From an uncultured Bacteroidales bacterium (GTDB lineage Bacteria; Bacteroidota; Bacteroidia; Bacteroidales; WCHB1-69), in contig CALECM010000056.1 in assembly GCA_937949745.1 (NCBI GenBank), positions 1 to 36,582 on the forward strand: a stretch of 36,582 bases of DNA, read 5' to 3'. Made by a program: the position numbers and the translations under genes. Numbering within the stretch: the stretch's first letter is position 1; every line of letters begins with the position of its first letter. The notes below the pieces were generated by a model. The model was not told where the DNA came from, did no database searches, and saw only the letters and a program-made list of their open reading frames with translations. Positions 6,469 to 14,576 of this stretch are shown here, piece by piece.

Positions 6469-7224
6469 ATGGAAAAAACTATCGACACCCTTTTATCCCA
6501 CAGAAGCATCCGGAATTATTCGGATAAAGAGATCGATGACGTAACTTTGGATCTTATCCTGAAAGCCGCATGTAACGGCTCTACTACCGGTAACATGCAG
6601 CTATACAGTATCATCATTACCCGCGATAAAGAGAAGATGAAAGCCATGGCTCCTTTTCATTTCAACCAGCCTATCGCTACCAATGCTCCTTTATTATTAA
6701 CCTTCTGCGCTGATTTTAACCGGTTTTATAAATTTTGCGAATACCGGGATGCCGAAACCGATGCTTATGATAATATACAGAGTTACCACTGGGCCGTTAT
6801 CGACGCGATCATCGCGGCACAAAACGCATGTGTTGCTGCGGAATCATTGGGACTGGGCATATGCTGGCTGGGAACCATCACCTATAATGTCGACAAATTC
6901 ATCGATTTCCTTCAATTGCCGGAACGCGTTATTCCGGTGGCCTGTATTTCGGTTGGCTATCCTGCTTCCGATCCCGGACTTACGGACAAACTACCCGTGG
7001 AAGCGTTTATTCACCAGGAAACCTATAGCGATTATACGAAAGAAGATATAGACCGGCTCTACAAAGAAAAAGAAGAGAATCCGAATACTCTGCGCCTTTA
7101 TGAAGAAAACGGGATCCGTAACCTGGCCCGTATTTTTACTGAAAAACGATATACCAAAAAAGATAATGAACATTTTGCGGCCATATTAACCGAAGCATTA
7201 AAAAAACAAAAATTCATGCCTTAA
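6469..7224 (+). CDS. nitroreductase-family NAD(P)H:flavin oxidoreductase
   Basis: This 251-residue protein opens with DTLLSHRSIRNYSDKEI, the standard nitroreductase start in which Arg and Ser contact FMN phosphate. It continues with NGSTTGNMQLYSII (residues about 36-50) and GLGICWLGTI (about 127-136), both FMN-site landmarks. The C-terminal 60 residues are charged and extend beyond the core fold, as in the NfsA/FRP branch. It should bind FMN and reduce flavins, nitroaromatics or quinones with NAD(P)H in the cytoplasm. It follows the acyltransferase by 18 nt. The flavin reductase-rubredoxin fusion downstream has its own promoter box. Confidence 0.85.
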   Translation: MEKTIDTLLSHRSIRNYSDKEIDDVTLDLILKAACNGSTTGNMQLYSIIITRDKEKMKAMAPFHFNQPIATNAPLLLTFCADFNRFYKFCEYRDAETDAYDNIQSYHWAVIDAIIAAQNACVAAESLGLGICWLGTITYNVDKFIDFLQLPERVIPVACISVGYPASDPGLTDKLPVEAFIHQETYSDYTKEDIDRLYKEKEENPNTLRLYEENGIRNLARIFTEKRYTKKDNEHFAAILTEALKKQKFMP

Positions 7225-7293
7225 GAACAAAAACTAAAAATATAGGTTAATGATCTATAGATATGGTATAGGATGCTATATTACAAAATTGTT

Positions 7294-7301
7294 TATATTT
7301 G
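7294..7301 (+). promoter_or_regulatory. -7 box (TATATTTG) for the rubredoxin fusion gene
   Basis: TATATTTGT lies 20 nt upstream of the ATG at 7322. Confidence 0.5.
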
Positions 7302-7321
7302 TGACGTAAAATATTAGTAAA

Positions 7322-8023
7322 ATGACACCCAATTACGAGGCTCTTTTTAAGATTACTTACGGACTTTATGTGATTTCGTCGGCTTACGATCAGCAAAAGA
7401 GCGGTTTTATCAGCAATACCGTTATGCAGGTGACAGCAGAACCGGTACAGCTTGCGCTTTGTGCCAGTAAAGAAAATCTAACGACGGAACTTATCCGTAA
7501 ATCAGGAAGGATCGGCCTTTCGGCCCTGACGATCGATACTCCGAGGGAGTTAATCGGTACTTTCGGCTATAAGAGCGGAAGGGATGTGGACAAATTTGCT
7601 AACGTCCAATATATGACTACCAGGGATAACATACCCATATTAACTGATCATGTTTCGGCATGGTTCGAAGGAGAAGTAGTGGTTGAACAAGATATGGGAA
7701 CCCACATGTTATTTATTTTCAGGCTCGAGAACAGCGCCCTCATCAACCCGGACGCCGAACCGATGACCTATGAATATTACAGAAAGATCATGAAAGGAAA
7801 GTCGCCTAAGACGGCGCCTACTTATATTAACACACTACAAAAAAAGGAGGAAAAAATGGAAAACAAAGCAATTTGGATATGTGATGTATGCGGTTACGAA
7901 TATGATCCGGCAGCCGGAGATCCCGATTCCGGAATAGCACCGGGAACCGCATTTGAAGACATTCCGGAAGATTGGGTATGTCCGATCTGTGGAGTGGATA
8001 AAAGTAATTTCTCAAAGAAATAA
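7322..8023 (+). CDS. high-molecular-weight rubredoxin: flavin reductase domain fused to rubredoxin
   Basis: This 233-residue protein combines two domains. Residues 1-165 match the flavin reductase-like fold (early FKITYGLYVISS, then SGFISNTVMQVTAEP with the FMN-binding turn, later FEGEVV). Residues 179-233 are a complete rubredoxin: C187-x2-C190-G and C220-x2-C223-G ligate the iron, with YEYDPAAGDPDSG and FEDIPEDWVCP between. Such proteins pass electrons from NAD(P)H to flavodiiron proteins in oxygen or NO defence of anaerobes. No flavodiiron gene is in the window. The linker (166-178) is Lys-rich and ends at Met179, which has a strong ribosome binding site of its own (see 7845-7858). A factor-independent terminator follows. 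Confidence 0.9.
   Translation: MTPNYEALFKITYGLYVISSAYDQQKSGFISNTVMQVTAEPVQLALCASKENLTTELIRKSGRIGLSALTIDTPRELIGTFGYKSGRDVDKFANVQYMTTRDNIPILTDHVSAWFEGEVVVEQDMGTHMLFIFRLENSALINPDAEPMTYEYYRKIMKGKSPKTAPTYINTLQKKEEKMENKAIWICDVCGYEYDPAAGDPDSGIAPGTAFEDIPEDWVCPICGVDKSNFSKK
7845..7858 (+). promoter_or_regulatory. internal Shine-Dalgarno and ATG for a free rubredoxin
   Basis: An AAGGAGG sequence lies 5-6 nt before an in-frame ATG (7856-7858) that begins the rubredoxin domain (MENKAIW). Starting here would give a 55-residue stand-alone rubredoxin ending at 8023. Strong Shine-Dalgarno sites are rare in this window, so this one probably matters. Confidence 0.55.
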
Positions 8024-8037
8024 TGTTTTACCGGAAG

Positions 8038-8097
8038 GCTGGAAACACAACCGGGAATAATCATCTGATTTTCCGGAGATTTGTTTCCAGCTTTTTT
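8038..8097 (+). terminator. factor-independent terminator after the rubredoxin fusion
   Basis: GCTGGAAACA (8038-8047) pairs perfectly with TGTTTCCAGC (8082-8091), followed by a run of T. The 34-nt loop holds a smaller CCGG/CCGG pairing. Confidence 0.8.
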
Positions 8098-8112
8098 ATT
8101 AATATATCCTAA

Positions 8113-8739
8113 ATGAAGCATAGTTTACTATTATTATCAATCTTATTTTCTTTTTTATCAGTATTTTCCCAGGAGATTTCTACAGAGAGAAGTAACTTCA
8201 AAGGTGGATTACGCGCTGGTTTTACCGCCAGCCAGATCTCCGGAGACGATCTTTCCGGCTTTAATAAATTAGGAGCTTATGCCGGCGGGTTTGTTAATTT
8301 TCCTCTTTCCCAAAATGCAAAATGGAAACTACAGGTCGAACTCAATTTCATCATGAAAGGCAGCAGTCTTTTTACAAGAGGTGTTAATAGTCCGAATATA
8401 GGCAGGAAATATACCCTTAACCTTTTTTATACGGAAACACCCGTGATGGTCAAGTATAATTTTTTTAAAGGATTTGAACTTGAATTAGGACCCAGCATAA
8501 ATTTTTTATTTGCCAGTAAAGAAGTGAATGAACAGGGAGACCTTCACCGTAAACCCTTCCGGTTTTATGAATTTTCTGTTGTAGTGGGATTAAGTTATCT
8601 TTTCGTAGAACACTGGGGAATTAATTTCAGGTTTTCCAATTCTATTATTCCCGTCAGGATACCGAATTGGGTGATCAATCAATGGGTAAACAAACAATAC
8701 AATACCGTGTTGGCCCTTAGCGCCTACTACCAGTTCTGA
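8113..8739 (+). CDS. outer-membrane beta-barrel protein (PorT/OMP_b-brl_2-like)
   Basis: This 208-residue protein has a signal peptide in residues 1-20 (MKHSLLLLSILFSFLSVFSQ), probably cut after Ser19. The mature part alternates polar and apolar residues in strand-sized blocks: GGLRAGFTAS, GAYAGGFVNF, WKLQVELNFI, TPVMVKYNFF, ELGPSINFLF, FYEFSVVVGLSYLF, and a C-terminal ALSAYYQF ending in Phe as outer-membrane barrels do. This is the eight-strand barrel seen in PorT-family proteins of Bacteroidetes. Its function is unknown. It overlaps the convergent Big_5 lipoprotein gene by 23 nt at the 3' end. Confidence 0.78.
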   Translation: MKHSLLLLSILFSFLSVFSQEISTERSNFKGGLRAGFTASQISGDDLSGFNKLGAYAGGFVNFPLSQNAKWKLQVELNFIMKGSSLFTRGVNSPNIGRKYTLNLFYTETPVMVKYNFFKGFELELGPSINFLFASKEVNEQGDLHRKPFRFYEFSVVVGLSYLFVEHWGINFRFSNSIIPVRIPNWVINQWVNKQYNTVLALSAYYQF

Positions 8740-10447
8740 TGTTTTCCTGTTCGTGGATATTCAATGTTTCCTCCATATCCCAGTAACCTCTTACCGTAAA
8801 TGTTTTTTGTGGGAATATCACTTTCTCAGGTTGGATCTTCTTCCTGTAATTCCCTGTATCCCATTTTCCGTTTCCGTTACGGTCTTCAATAATCTTAATT
8901 CTGTAATTACCGGGCGGGAGATGCATATAGGAAAGTGTGGAATTAGATGAAATAAAATTAGTTCGGATTACTTTATTATCCGGGGATAATAATTGGACGA
9001 TATACGGCATCCGCTCGTCTACCTCAATATCAATGGTAAGATTTCCGTAATCTTTTTCCGATTTGGAAGTAAAACGGAATGTTAAACTGTCGTGAGTCGC
9101 GCCGTCGTATCCATAGAATACGGAATCCTTTATTTTTAAAATATAGGGAACTCTTTCTTCAAGCGGAAAAATAAGCGGAAGGGAAGTGACGAACGTATCG
9201 GGAACCGAATAATATCTTGTTACCGTATCATTGCCGCTTCTCCGGTTTTGAATGATGACCATGGCAAAACTGTCTACCGGAAGTACGGGATATGAAAAAG
9301 TAAGCGTGAACGGTTTGTGTAATTCGCCGCCGTTAAGCGTCCTGATCGATAATTTTTCCGTCTCCTCTGTCCTTCTGGCTCCCCTCCCGCCCCGTTGTGG
9401 CTGAAACCTGCCTGGCATGAAATGAACCGTATCCGGACCATGGTTGTCCACAGTCAGTTCAAGGGTAACGGTATCCGTAATTCTGGATTTAAAATACCAT
9501 GTAACCGTATCCCGTGTATTATTAACGGTTTCCATATGAGAAGGAATTGTGTCAGGTCTCAAAAATTTTGTACTGATCTGAGAAAAGGGAAGTTTAAAGG
9601 AGATGCGATAGGCTCCGGGACGGATCATGGCAGGTTTTTCTAAGCGTTGCACCGTATCAACCGGAGTGAAAAGCCATAATTTAACCGGATTATGCCGGAC
9701 TAAAGTATCTCCATTTTCCCGGTTTCTTCCGACTGTATCCGTTTGGACGGCAGAAGTATCTTTTACCTGTATTACGTGGGCCTTTACCATAGTATCCGAA
9801 AAAGCAATGCTTTCATTCGGAAGATCGTAACGTAAATTATTATTGATATCGTTAAGGGCAAATACTTTATAATCACCACGGGAAATATGGCGGAAAGAAA
9901 AATAACCGTTTTGCTGAGAACGGGTAATATAGGTCGGTGAAGTAGAATATGGAAGAGAATCAATATCCTCCCCGTATAAAAATACATATATGTCTTTTTC
10001 CGGCTCCAGTGTTTCGGCGTTATAAAGAAAACCGTCTATCATAAAAGAATCGATAGAGGTTCCTGTGGAAAAAGTATACTGGTAAAACGGAAGTATATTT
10101 CCTTCGTTATAATCCTTAACCGCATTGGTAAAAGCCACATTATAGGTTTTATCGGGTATTAACGGTTCGTTAAACCGGATGATAAGAGACCGGCCGGATA
10201 TGGTGTAGGTCGGCAAAGTGGAAAGAGGCGGAGAAAAAATAATGTTGGTATTGGGATTATTAAGGTTTATATATTCGTCAAAAAAAATCCGGATAGTCTG
10301 GTCCTGAAAAGAAAGAGTGCGGTTACCGGGAAGTTCCCGGATAATTTCAGGAGGTTTGTTATCCATCGGTCCCCCGCTGGGAATCATTTCCCGGGCGCAG
10401 GCTTGTAAAAGAATCCCTAAACCTATAAACAAGAGGAGTTTTTTCAT
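8717..10447 (-). CDS. surface lipoprotein with N-terminal Ig-like (Big_5) domain
   Basis: I chose the ATG at 10447, where a typical lipoprotein signal begins (MKKLLLFIGLGILLQAC, acylated Cys17), giving 576 residues. The longer frame has no signal peptide and would span the promoter. After the Cys, the segment IPSGGPMDNKPPEIIRELP, then IFFDEYINL, is the standard opening of the Big_5 Ig-like domain of Bacteroidetes. Further beta-rich repeats follow, including a carboxypeptidase-regulatory-like stretch (GYFSFRHISRGDYKVFALND near residues 207-226) and a related one near the C-terminus (LPPGNYRIKIIEDRNGNGKWD). It is probably anchored in the outer membrane. It has its own -7 box back to back with that of pssA. 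The function of the family is not known. Confidence 0.8.
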   Translation of the reverse strand: MKKLLLFIGLGILLQACAREMIPSGGPMDNKPPEIIRELPGNRTLSFQDQTIRIFFDEYINLNNPNTNIIFSPPLSTLPTYTISGRSLIIRFNEPLIPDKTYNVAFTNAVKDYNEGNILPFYQYTFSTGTSIDSFMIDGFLYNAETLEPEKDIYVFLYGEDIDSLPYSTSPTYITRSQQNGYFSFRHISRGDYKVFALNDINNNLRYDLPNESIAFSDTMVKAHVIQVKDTSAVQTDTVGRNRENGDTLVRHNPVKLWLFTPVDTVQRLEKPAMIRPGAYRISFKLPFSQISTKFLRPDTIPSHMETVNNTRDTVTWYFKSRITDTVTLELTVDNHGPDTVHFMPGRFQPQRGGRGARRTEETEKLSIRTLNGGELHKPFTLTFSYPVLPVDSFAMVIIQNRRSGNDTVTRYYSVPDTFVTSLPLIFPLEERVPYILKIKDSVFYGYDGATHDSLTFRFTSKSEKDYGNLTIDIEVDERMPYIVQLLSPDNKVIRTNFISSNSTLSYMHLPPGNYRIKIIEDRNGNGKWDTGNYRKKIQPEKVIFPQKTFTVRGYWDMEETLNIHEQENIRTGSRR

Positions 10448-10463
10448 AATGTGGAGTAATATG

Positions 10464-10471
10464 CAAAAATA
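10464..10471 (-). promoter_or_regulatory. -7 box (TATTTTTG) for the Big_5 lipoprotein
   Basis: The minus strand reads TATTTTTGC, 17 nt upstream of the ATG at 10447 and only 13 bp from the divergent pssA box. Confidence 0.6.
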
Positions 10472-10484
10472 GTAACATTTTTTA

Positions 10485-10492
10485 TATTTTTG
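10485..10492 (+). promoter_or_regulatory. -7 box (TATTTTTG) for pssA
   Basis: TATTTTTGC lies 15 nt upstream of the pssA ATG at 10508. The implied leader is very short. Confidence 0.6.
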
Positions 10493-10507
10493 CCTCAAAA
10501 TCAGAGC

Positions 10508-11212
10508 ATGAAAAAACATATCCCCAATATCCTTACTTGTTGTAATCTTTTTACCGGTTGTATTTCAATCGTAATGGCTTTCAGAGGAAATCTGGAAATG
10601 GCGTCTATCCTCCTTTTCGTATGCGCGCTTTTCGATTTCCTGGACGGTTTTGCCGCGCGTATGCTAAAAGTACAGTCCGATATAGGCGTCGATATGGATT
10701 CGCTGGCGGATGTTTTCTCTTTCGGCGGAGCACCTGCCATGATCATGTTTGTCTGGATGGAACAATGTATGATGAATTTGCCTCCGGATATACAGGCGAT
10801 GGGAATTGTTCATGTTTTGCCCTATTTTTCTTTCCTGATCCCCTGTTTTTCGGCACTGAGGCTTGCTAAATTTAACCATGACGACCGGCAGAAAAATGAA
10901 TTCCGCGGATTGGCCACTCCAGCCAATGCACTATTCCTGGGATTCCTGCATTTTTCAGCGGCAGACCTGCCTTTTTTGGCAAATTTCTGGGTTCTTCTCG
11001 CCCTGACTCTGATTTTCTCCATACTTCTGGTAGTGGATATCCCGATGTTTTCCCTGAAATTTAAACACATTCGTTTCAAAGGAAATGAGTTCAGGTATAT
11101 TTTCCTCCTTATCTCATTGATATTATTGTTGATCTTCAAACTCGGAGCTTTCCCGATCATTATACTGACTTATATCCTTATCTCTTTCATCGCCATTATG
11201 ATCAGAAAATAA
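10508..11212 (+). CDS. pssA: CDP-diacylglycerol--serine O-phosphatidyltransferase
   Basis: Start taken at the ATG at 10508, which opens MKKHIPNILTCCNLFTG, the usual start of bacterial type II PssA; an earlier in-frame codon overlaps the promoter. The 234-residue product has the CDP-alcohol phosphatidyltransferase motif D-x2-D-G-x2-A-R-x8-G-x3-D-x3-D with D43, D46, G47, A50, R51, G60, D64 and D68. Several hydrophobic helices follow (LFVCALFDFL before the motif, then about five after it). It makes phosphatidylserine, precursor of phosphatidylethanolamine, in the inner membrane. The LOG-family gene starts 5 nt after its stop, suggesting co-transcription. Confidence 0.92.
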   Translation: MKKHIPNILTCCNLFTGCISIVMAFRGNLEMASILLFVCALFDFLDGFAARMLKVQSDIGVDMDSLADVFSFGGAPAMIMFVWMEQCMMNLPPDIQAMGIVHVLPYFSFLIPCFSALRLAKFNHDDRQKNEFRGLATPANALFLGFLHFSAADLPFLANFWVLLALTLIFSILLVVDIPMFSLKFKHIRFKGNEFRYIFLLISLILLLIFKLGAFPIIILTYILISFIAIMIRK

Positions 11213-11217
11213 ACCAT

Positions 11218-11802
11218 ATGAATATATCCTCGCTTGCCTTATTTTGTGGCTCCGCCAAAGGAAAAGATCAAAAATATACCGATCTTGCAGAAGAATTCGG
11301 AGAAAGATGTGCCCGTCAGAATATTACCCTCATATACGGAGGCGGATGTATCGGATTGATGGGAGTAGCGGCTACAGCTGTTTTAGCCCATGAAGGAACC
11401 GTAATCGGTATAGCGCCGGATCTTTTTAACGGAAGCACCATATTATTGGAAAACGTTACTCAGATGCAGATCGTATCCTCCATGAGCGAGCGAAAACAAC
11501 AATTTGAAAAATTAGCGGATGCTTTTGTGGTTCTTCCCGGTTCTTTCGGTACGATGGATGAGCTTTTTGAGGTGATCACAGACGCGCAGCTGGGACTCCA
11601 TTCCAAACCTGTGGTATTGCTGAACGCCTTTGGCTATTACGATCATCTCATCTCTTTACTGAAACATTTCCGGGATGAAGGCTTCCTCGCCTCAACTCAT
11701 TTCGATTTACTGCTTGTGGCGGATACGGTTGAAGCATTATTCCAGAAACTGGACTCCTTTATTCCCCAAAATCTTCAGAACTGGAAAGAGAAACTTATCT
11801 GA
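11218..11802 (+). CDS. LOG-family nucleotide 5'-monophosphate phosphoribohydrolase
   Basis: This 194-residue Rossmann-type protein has LALFCGSAKGKD at the start, a GGG turn at 41-43, SMSERKQ with R92 and K93, and the active-site motif P107-GSFGT-MDE115. The consensus for the last is PGGxGTxxE, so the second Gly is Ser here. Family members, long annotated as lysine decarboxylases, cleave nucleotide monophosphates to base and ribose 5-phosphate and in plants activate cytokinins. In bacteria the role is housekeeping nucleotide turnover. The substrate here is not evident. Its stop lies 5 nt from the end of the convergent endonuclease gene. Confidence 0.87.
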   Translation: MNISSLALFCGSAKGKDQKYTDLAEEFGERCARQNITLIYGGGCIGLMGVAATAVLAHEGTVIGIAPDLFNGSTILLENVTQMQIVSSMSERKQQFEKLADAFVVLPGSFGTMDELFEVITDAQLGLHSKPVVLLNAFGYYDHLISLLKHFRDEGFLASTHFDLLLVADTVEALFQKLDSFIPQNLQNWKEKLI

Positions 11803-11807
11803 TTTTA

Positions 11808-12641
11808 TCACGGTAAAAACGGACATAACGAATCCTGTCCCCATATCATGCCCACCAGTTCCGGGTAATCAATAAACGGATTTCTGTTATATTGTATGGA
11901 ATAAACAGCATTATTCCGGCTTCTCTCCTTTTCACTCACCGGATCCCGGAGATGCCACTCAATCAACATATCCAAGGCCCATGGTTTTAGCTGGGATTTA
12001 CAGGTCATCGGGTAATGTGTAGGAAAATCATCATCTTCAAACAGGTAACGGGTAGCCATATAGAAAAAAGAACGGGCAATATCTCCTTTATACTCATCTG
12101 CCGGTTCCAATGCGTTCTTTCCCGGAGATTCGGGATAACAGTTTTTACCGTATCGACTTCCGTTAGAAAAAGTTCTGGTAGGATCTTCCACTTTTCCGAA
12201 AGGAGCATTTCCCCTGACGGAGTTGATATAACCGTCGACCGGATAAATATGGAAAAGGTCGGAATATGGAGCTCCTTTATTTTTCCCGAACCAGCTTTGA
12301 CAAAAAAGATGTTCCCGGTTATAGGAATCCCCCTCTCCTTTCCCTACGCTTTTGCATTGGTGCTTGTGGATCATAAAAAAATAACCGGCACTTCCCGAAC
12401 TGTCTGATGAATAAATATCGATAATGGTATCGTTCCTGCAATCGGTAATATGAAAATGTTGCCATAAAGAAGCGTACGTTACCACCTTATGATCACAAAT
12501 AATTTCATAGAGAGCCGCTTGTAAAGTAATGCCGCATTGCCCTTCGGCGGAATCGTAATAATTCGCAGGTGGTTGCCCAAAACTAAAGACTAGATTAGTA
12601 TAGCAGAGAACCAGAAAAAAGAGATAGCGACCGTATTTCAT
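11808..12641 (-). CDS. secreted endonuclease I family nuclease
   Basis: I took the ATG at 12641 (277 residues); the frame can be extended three codons to a TTG at 12650 but that runs into the -7 box. Residues 1-23 form a signal peptide (FFLVLCYTNLVFSFG). The catalytic signature is present as YNREHLFCQSWF near residue 107, matching NREHxxPQSW with Cys where Pro is usual, followed by DLFHIYPVDGYINSVRGN as in this ββα-metal nuclease group. It should degrade DNA or RNA outside the cytoplasm for nutrient scavenging. The mature part has many cysteines that may form disulfides in the periplasm. Confidence 0.87.
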   Translation of the reverse strand: MKYGRYLFFLVLCYTNLVFSFGQPPANYYDSAEGQCGITLQAALYEIICDHKVVTYASLWQHFHITDCRNDTIIDIYSSDSSGSAGYFFMIHKHQCKSVGKGEGDSYNREHLFCQSWFGKNKGAPYSDLFHIYPVDGYINSVRGNAPFGKVEDPTRTFSNGSRYGKNCYPESPGKNALEPADEYKGDIARSFFYMATRYLFEDDDFPTHYPMTCKSQLKPWALDMLIEWHLRDPVSEKERSRNNAVYSIQYNRNPFIDYPELVGMIWGQDSLCPFLP

Positions 12642-12647
12642 CAAATG

Positions 12648-12655
12648 CAAAGATA
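12648..12655 (-). promoter_or_regulatory. -7 box (TATCTTTG) for the endonuclease gene
   Basis: The minus strand reads TATCTTTGC, ending only 6 nt before the ATG at 12641. Transcription would start at or next to the start codon, giving a leaderless message. Confidence 0.55.
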
Positions 12656-12787
12656 AATTAATTCTGTAAAATATCCCGCCTGAAATAACAATCCTGTATT
12701 AAGTTCAATCTTAATAATGATGGGGATGGCAATTCCATATATTAACACTAATACTCCGTTAAGATGTAACAAGAATCAAAAAAGTCG

Positions 12788-12795
12788 TATTTTTG
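12788..12795 (+). promoter_or_regulatory. -7 box (TATTTTTG) for the Hdr-like operon
   Basis: TATTTTTGC ends 4 nt before the ATG at 12800, again predicting a leaderless or near-leaderless transcript. No clear -33 TTG is seen upstream. Confidence 0.6.
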
Positions 12796-12799
12796 CGTG

Positions 12800-13504
12800 A
12801 TGGAAAATCAAATACTGGAGATATTAAATTCCGATATAAGATTTAAGGAAGCGCTTACTGCATGTATGAATTGCGGGGTCTGTACCGCTATTTGTCCGGC
12901 AGCGGAATTTTACAAATATGATCCGCGGGTTATCTGTACGATCGTTCAGTCCCGTGATATATCTGAAATAGAGAAACTTTTAAAAAGCGAGGAGATCTGG
13001 TATTGCGGACAGTGCATGTCTTGCAAAACGCGTTGTCCACGGGGAAATGCCGTAGGAATGATCATTACCGTTCTCCGTAGGATTTCCCAGGAGTTGGGCT
13101 ATTTTACCGAAAGCGAGAAAGGAAGGCAGCAACTGGCCATTGAAAAACTTATCGGACAGAATATTATTAATGAAGGTTACTGTGTACACCCGGATATTGT
13201 GAGCTATGAGGCTCATCCCGAACAAGGACCTGTTTGGGAATGGTACCGGCGTAATATAGAAGAAGTTTCTCCTAAATTCGGTGCGGTTTATCATCAGGAA
13301 AAAGCGGGAGCTTTGCGGAAGATCAAAAAAGAAAACCTTGATGAGATACAGAAAATCTTTGATCTGACCGGAGGTACGGAATTTTACAGCAATATAGAAT
13401 CCTGCGCGTTAAAAGCAGCCGAATCCGAAGGAATGCTCCTGGATGAGGAATATATAAATAAAGTGTATACGGATAATAACGGTTCTCATACCAGAGATGA
13501 TTAA
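12800..13504 (+). CDS. HdrC-like protein with two 4Fe-4S clusters
   Basis: Start taken at the ATG at 12800, as the GTG just before it lies in the promoter. The 234-residue product has two ferredoxin-type cluster motifs: C22-x2-C25-x2-C28-x3-C32-P and C69-x2-C72-x2-C75-x3-C79-P. Between and after them the HdrC layout is kept (YDPRVICTIVQSR, then GNAVGMIITVLRRIS). In Hdr complexes this subunit relays electrons between the flavin of HdrA and the catalytic HdrB. The C-terminal 120 residues exceed a minimal HdrC and have no further cysteine pairs; they may bind a partner. It is the first of five tightly packed genes. Confidence 0.85.
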   Translation: MENQILEILNSDIRFKEALTACMNCGVCTAICPAAEFYKYDPRVICTIVQSRDISEIEKLLKSEEIWYCGQCMSCKTRCPRGNAVGMIITVLRRISQELGYFTESEKGRQQLAIEKLIGQNIINEGYCVHPDIVSYEAHPEQGPVWEWYRRNIEEVSPKFGAVYHQEKAGALRKIKKENLDEIQKIFDLTGGTEFYSNIESCALKAAESEGMLLDEEYINKVYTDNNGSHTRDD

Positions 13505-13518
13505 TCTTACCTGACCTT

Positions 13519-14574
13519 ATGTATAAGCACTATTGGAACGAATATCAAAAAGAGATCGCTGAGGATCACTATTTTTATGCCAGAAGTTGTATCAGGCAGA
13601 CTTTCTTCCCAGGATCCGAAACCGCTTTCCTTAAAATAGTAAGAGACGAATTGGGAAAAGATATCTACGACGATGCCGACCAGCATACCTGTACCGGTAT
13701 CGGATATCACGGGGATATTGTCCCCTTTTTAACTACTTCCACCGTAATAGCACGCCTGTTTTCTTTGATGACCAAAGCCGGATACCGCAATTATGTTCCC
13801 TCCTGTATCACTTCTTTCGGATTGATCATAGAGGTACTCGATACCTGGCACCATTTTCCCGAAACACTGGAACAAACCAGGGAGAGCCTCTATAAAGCGA
13901 CAGGACGTGAATTTAATATTCCGGATAATGTAGCCCATCCTTCTGACATATTATATAAATTCAGGCTTGACCTGAAGCCGAAGATGAAATACCAGCTTAT
14001 CAACCGGAAAACCGGAAGGCCCCTGCGTGGAGTTGAACATATCGGGTGTCACTATGCGAAAGTTTTTCCCGATAAAGGTGTTGGCGGAGCGGAATTTCCT
14101 CATGTGCTTGCCGGACTTATAGAGGCGTGGGGCGGAGAAGTTGTGGATTACCCGGAACGACGCCATTGTTGCGGTTTCGGCTTCCGTAATTATCTGGTGA
14201 AAGCCAACCGGGGATATTCCATCGGCAATTCATATAAAAAACTGGAATCGATGGCTCCGTACGAACCGGATTTTATTATCGCCAATTGCCCGGGATGTGC
14301 CATGTTCCTCGATAAATGGCAATATACTTTAGCCGAACTCGAAGGTAGGACTTTCGATAAAAACGGATATGGAATACCGGTGCTGACTCATGAAGAATTG
14401 ACCGGTCTCTTATTAGGTTATGATCCCTGGGAACTCGGATTACAACTTCATCAGGTACAAGTGGAGTCTCTATTGGATAAGATCGGGATTGAGTATAATC
14501 CGGATAAAAAATATACGGGAATTTCGGGCCAGCCGTTAGATGCTCCGGAAAAACCCAGGTTTTTAAAAGTTTAA
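13519..14574 (+). CDS. HdrB-like protein with two CCG domains
   Basis: The 351-residue protein has the two cysteine-rich CCG domains that bind noncubane 4Fe-4S clusters in HdrB. The first has C24, then C58-T-G in HTCTGIGYHGDIVPF, then C96 in PSCITSFG; the family often has CCG where this has CTG. The second has C177 in GCHYAK, C217-C218-G in HCCGFGF, and C257-x2-C260 in NCPGCAMFLD, a complete set. In methanogens HdrB reduces the CoM-S-S-CoB disulfide. This organism should not make those thiols, so the substrate is unknown. It starts 14 nt after hdrC and 2 nt before the flavoprotein gene. Confidence 0.87.
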   Translation: MYKHYWNEYQKEIAEDHYFYARSCIRQTFFPGSETAFLKIVRDELGKDIYDDADQHTCTGIGYHGDIVPFLTTSTVIARLFSLMTKAGYRNYVPSCITSFGLIIEVLDTWHHFPETLEQTRESLYKATGREFNIPDNVAHPSDILYKFRLDLKPKMKYQLINRKTGRPLRGVEHIGCHYAKVFPDKGVGGAEFPHVLAGLIEAWGGEVVDYPERRHCCGFGFRNYLVKANRGYSIGNSYKKLESMAPYEPDFIIANCPGCAMFLDKWQYTLAELEGRTFDKNGYGIPVLTHEELTGLLLGYDPWELGLQLHQVQVESLLDKIGIEYNPDKKYTGISGQPLDAPEKPRFLKV

Positions 14575-14576
14575 TA

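Noticed and set aside
10448..10519. N-terminal extension of the Big_5 lipoprotein
   Set aside because: It would span the divergent promoters and hide the lipoprotein signal; the ATG at 10447 is preferred.
12797..12799. GTG start of the first Hdr-like gene
   Set aside because: The GTG is directly before an ATG and too close to the -7 box; the ATG at 12800 is preferred.
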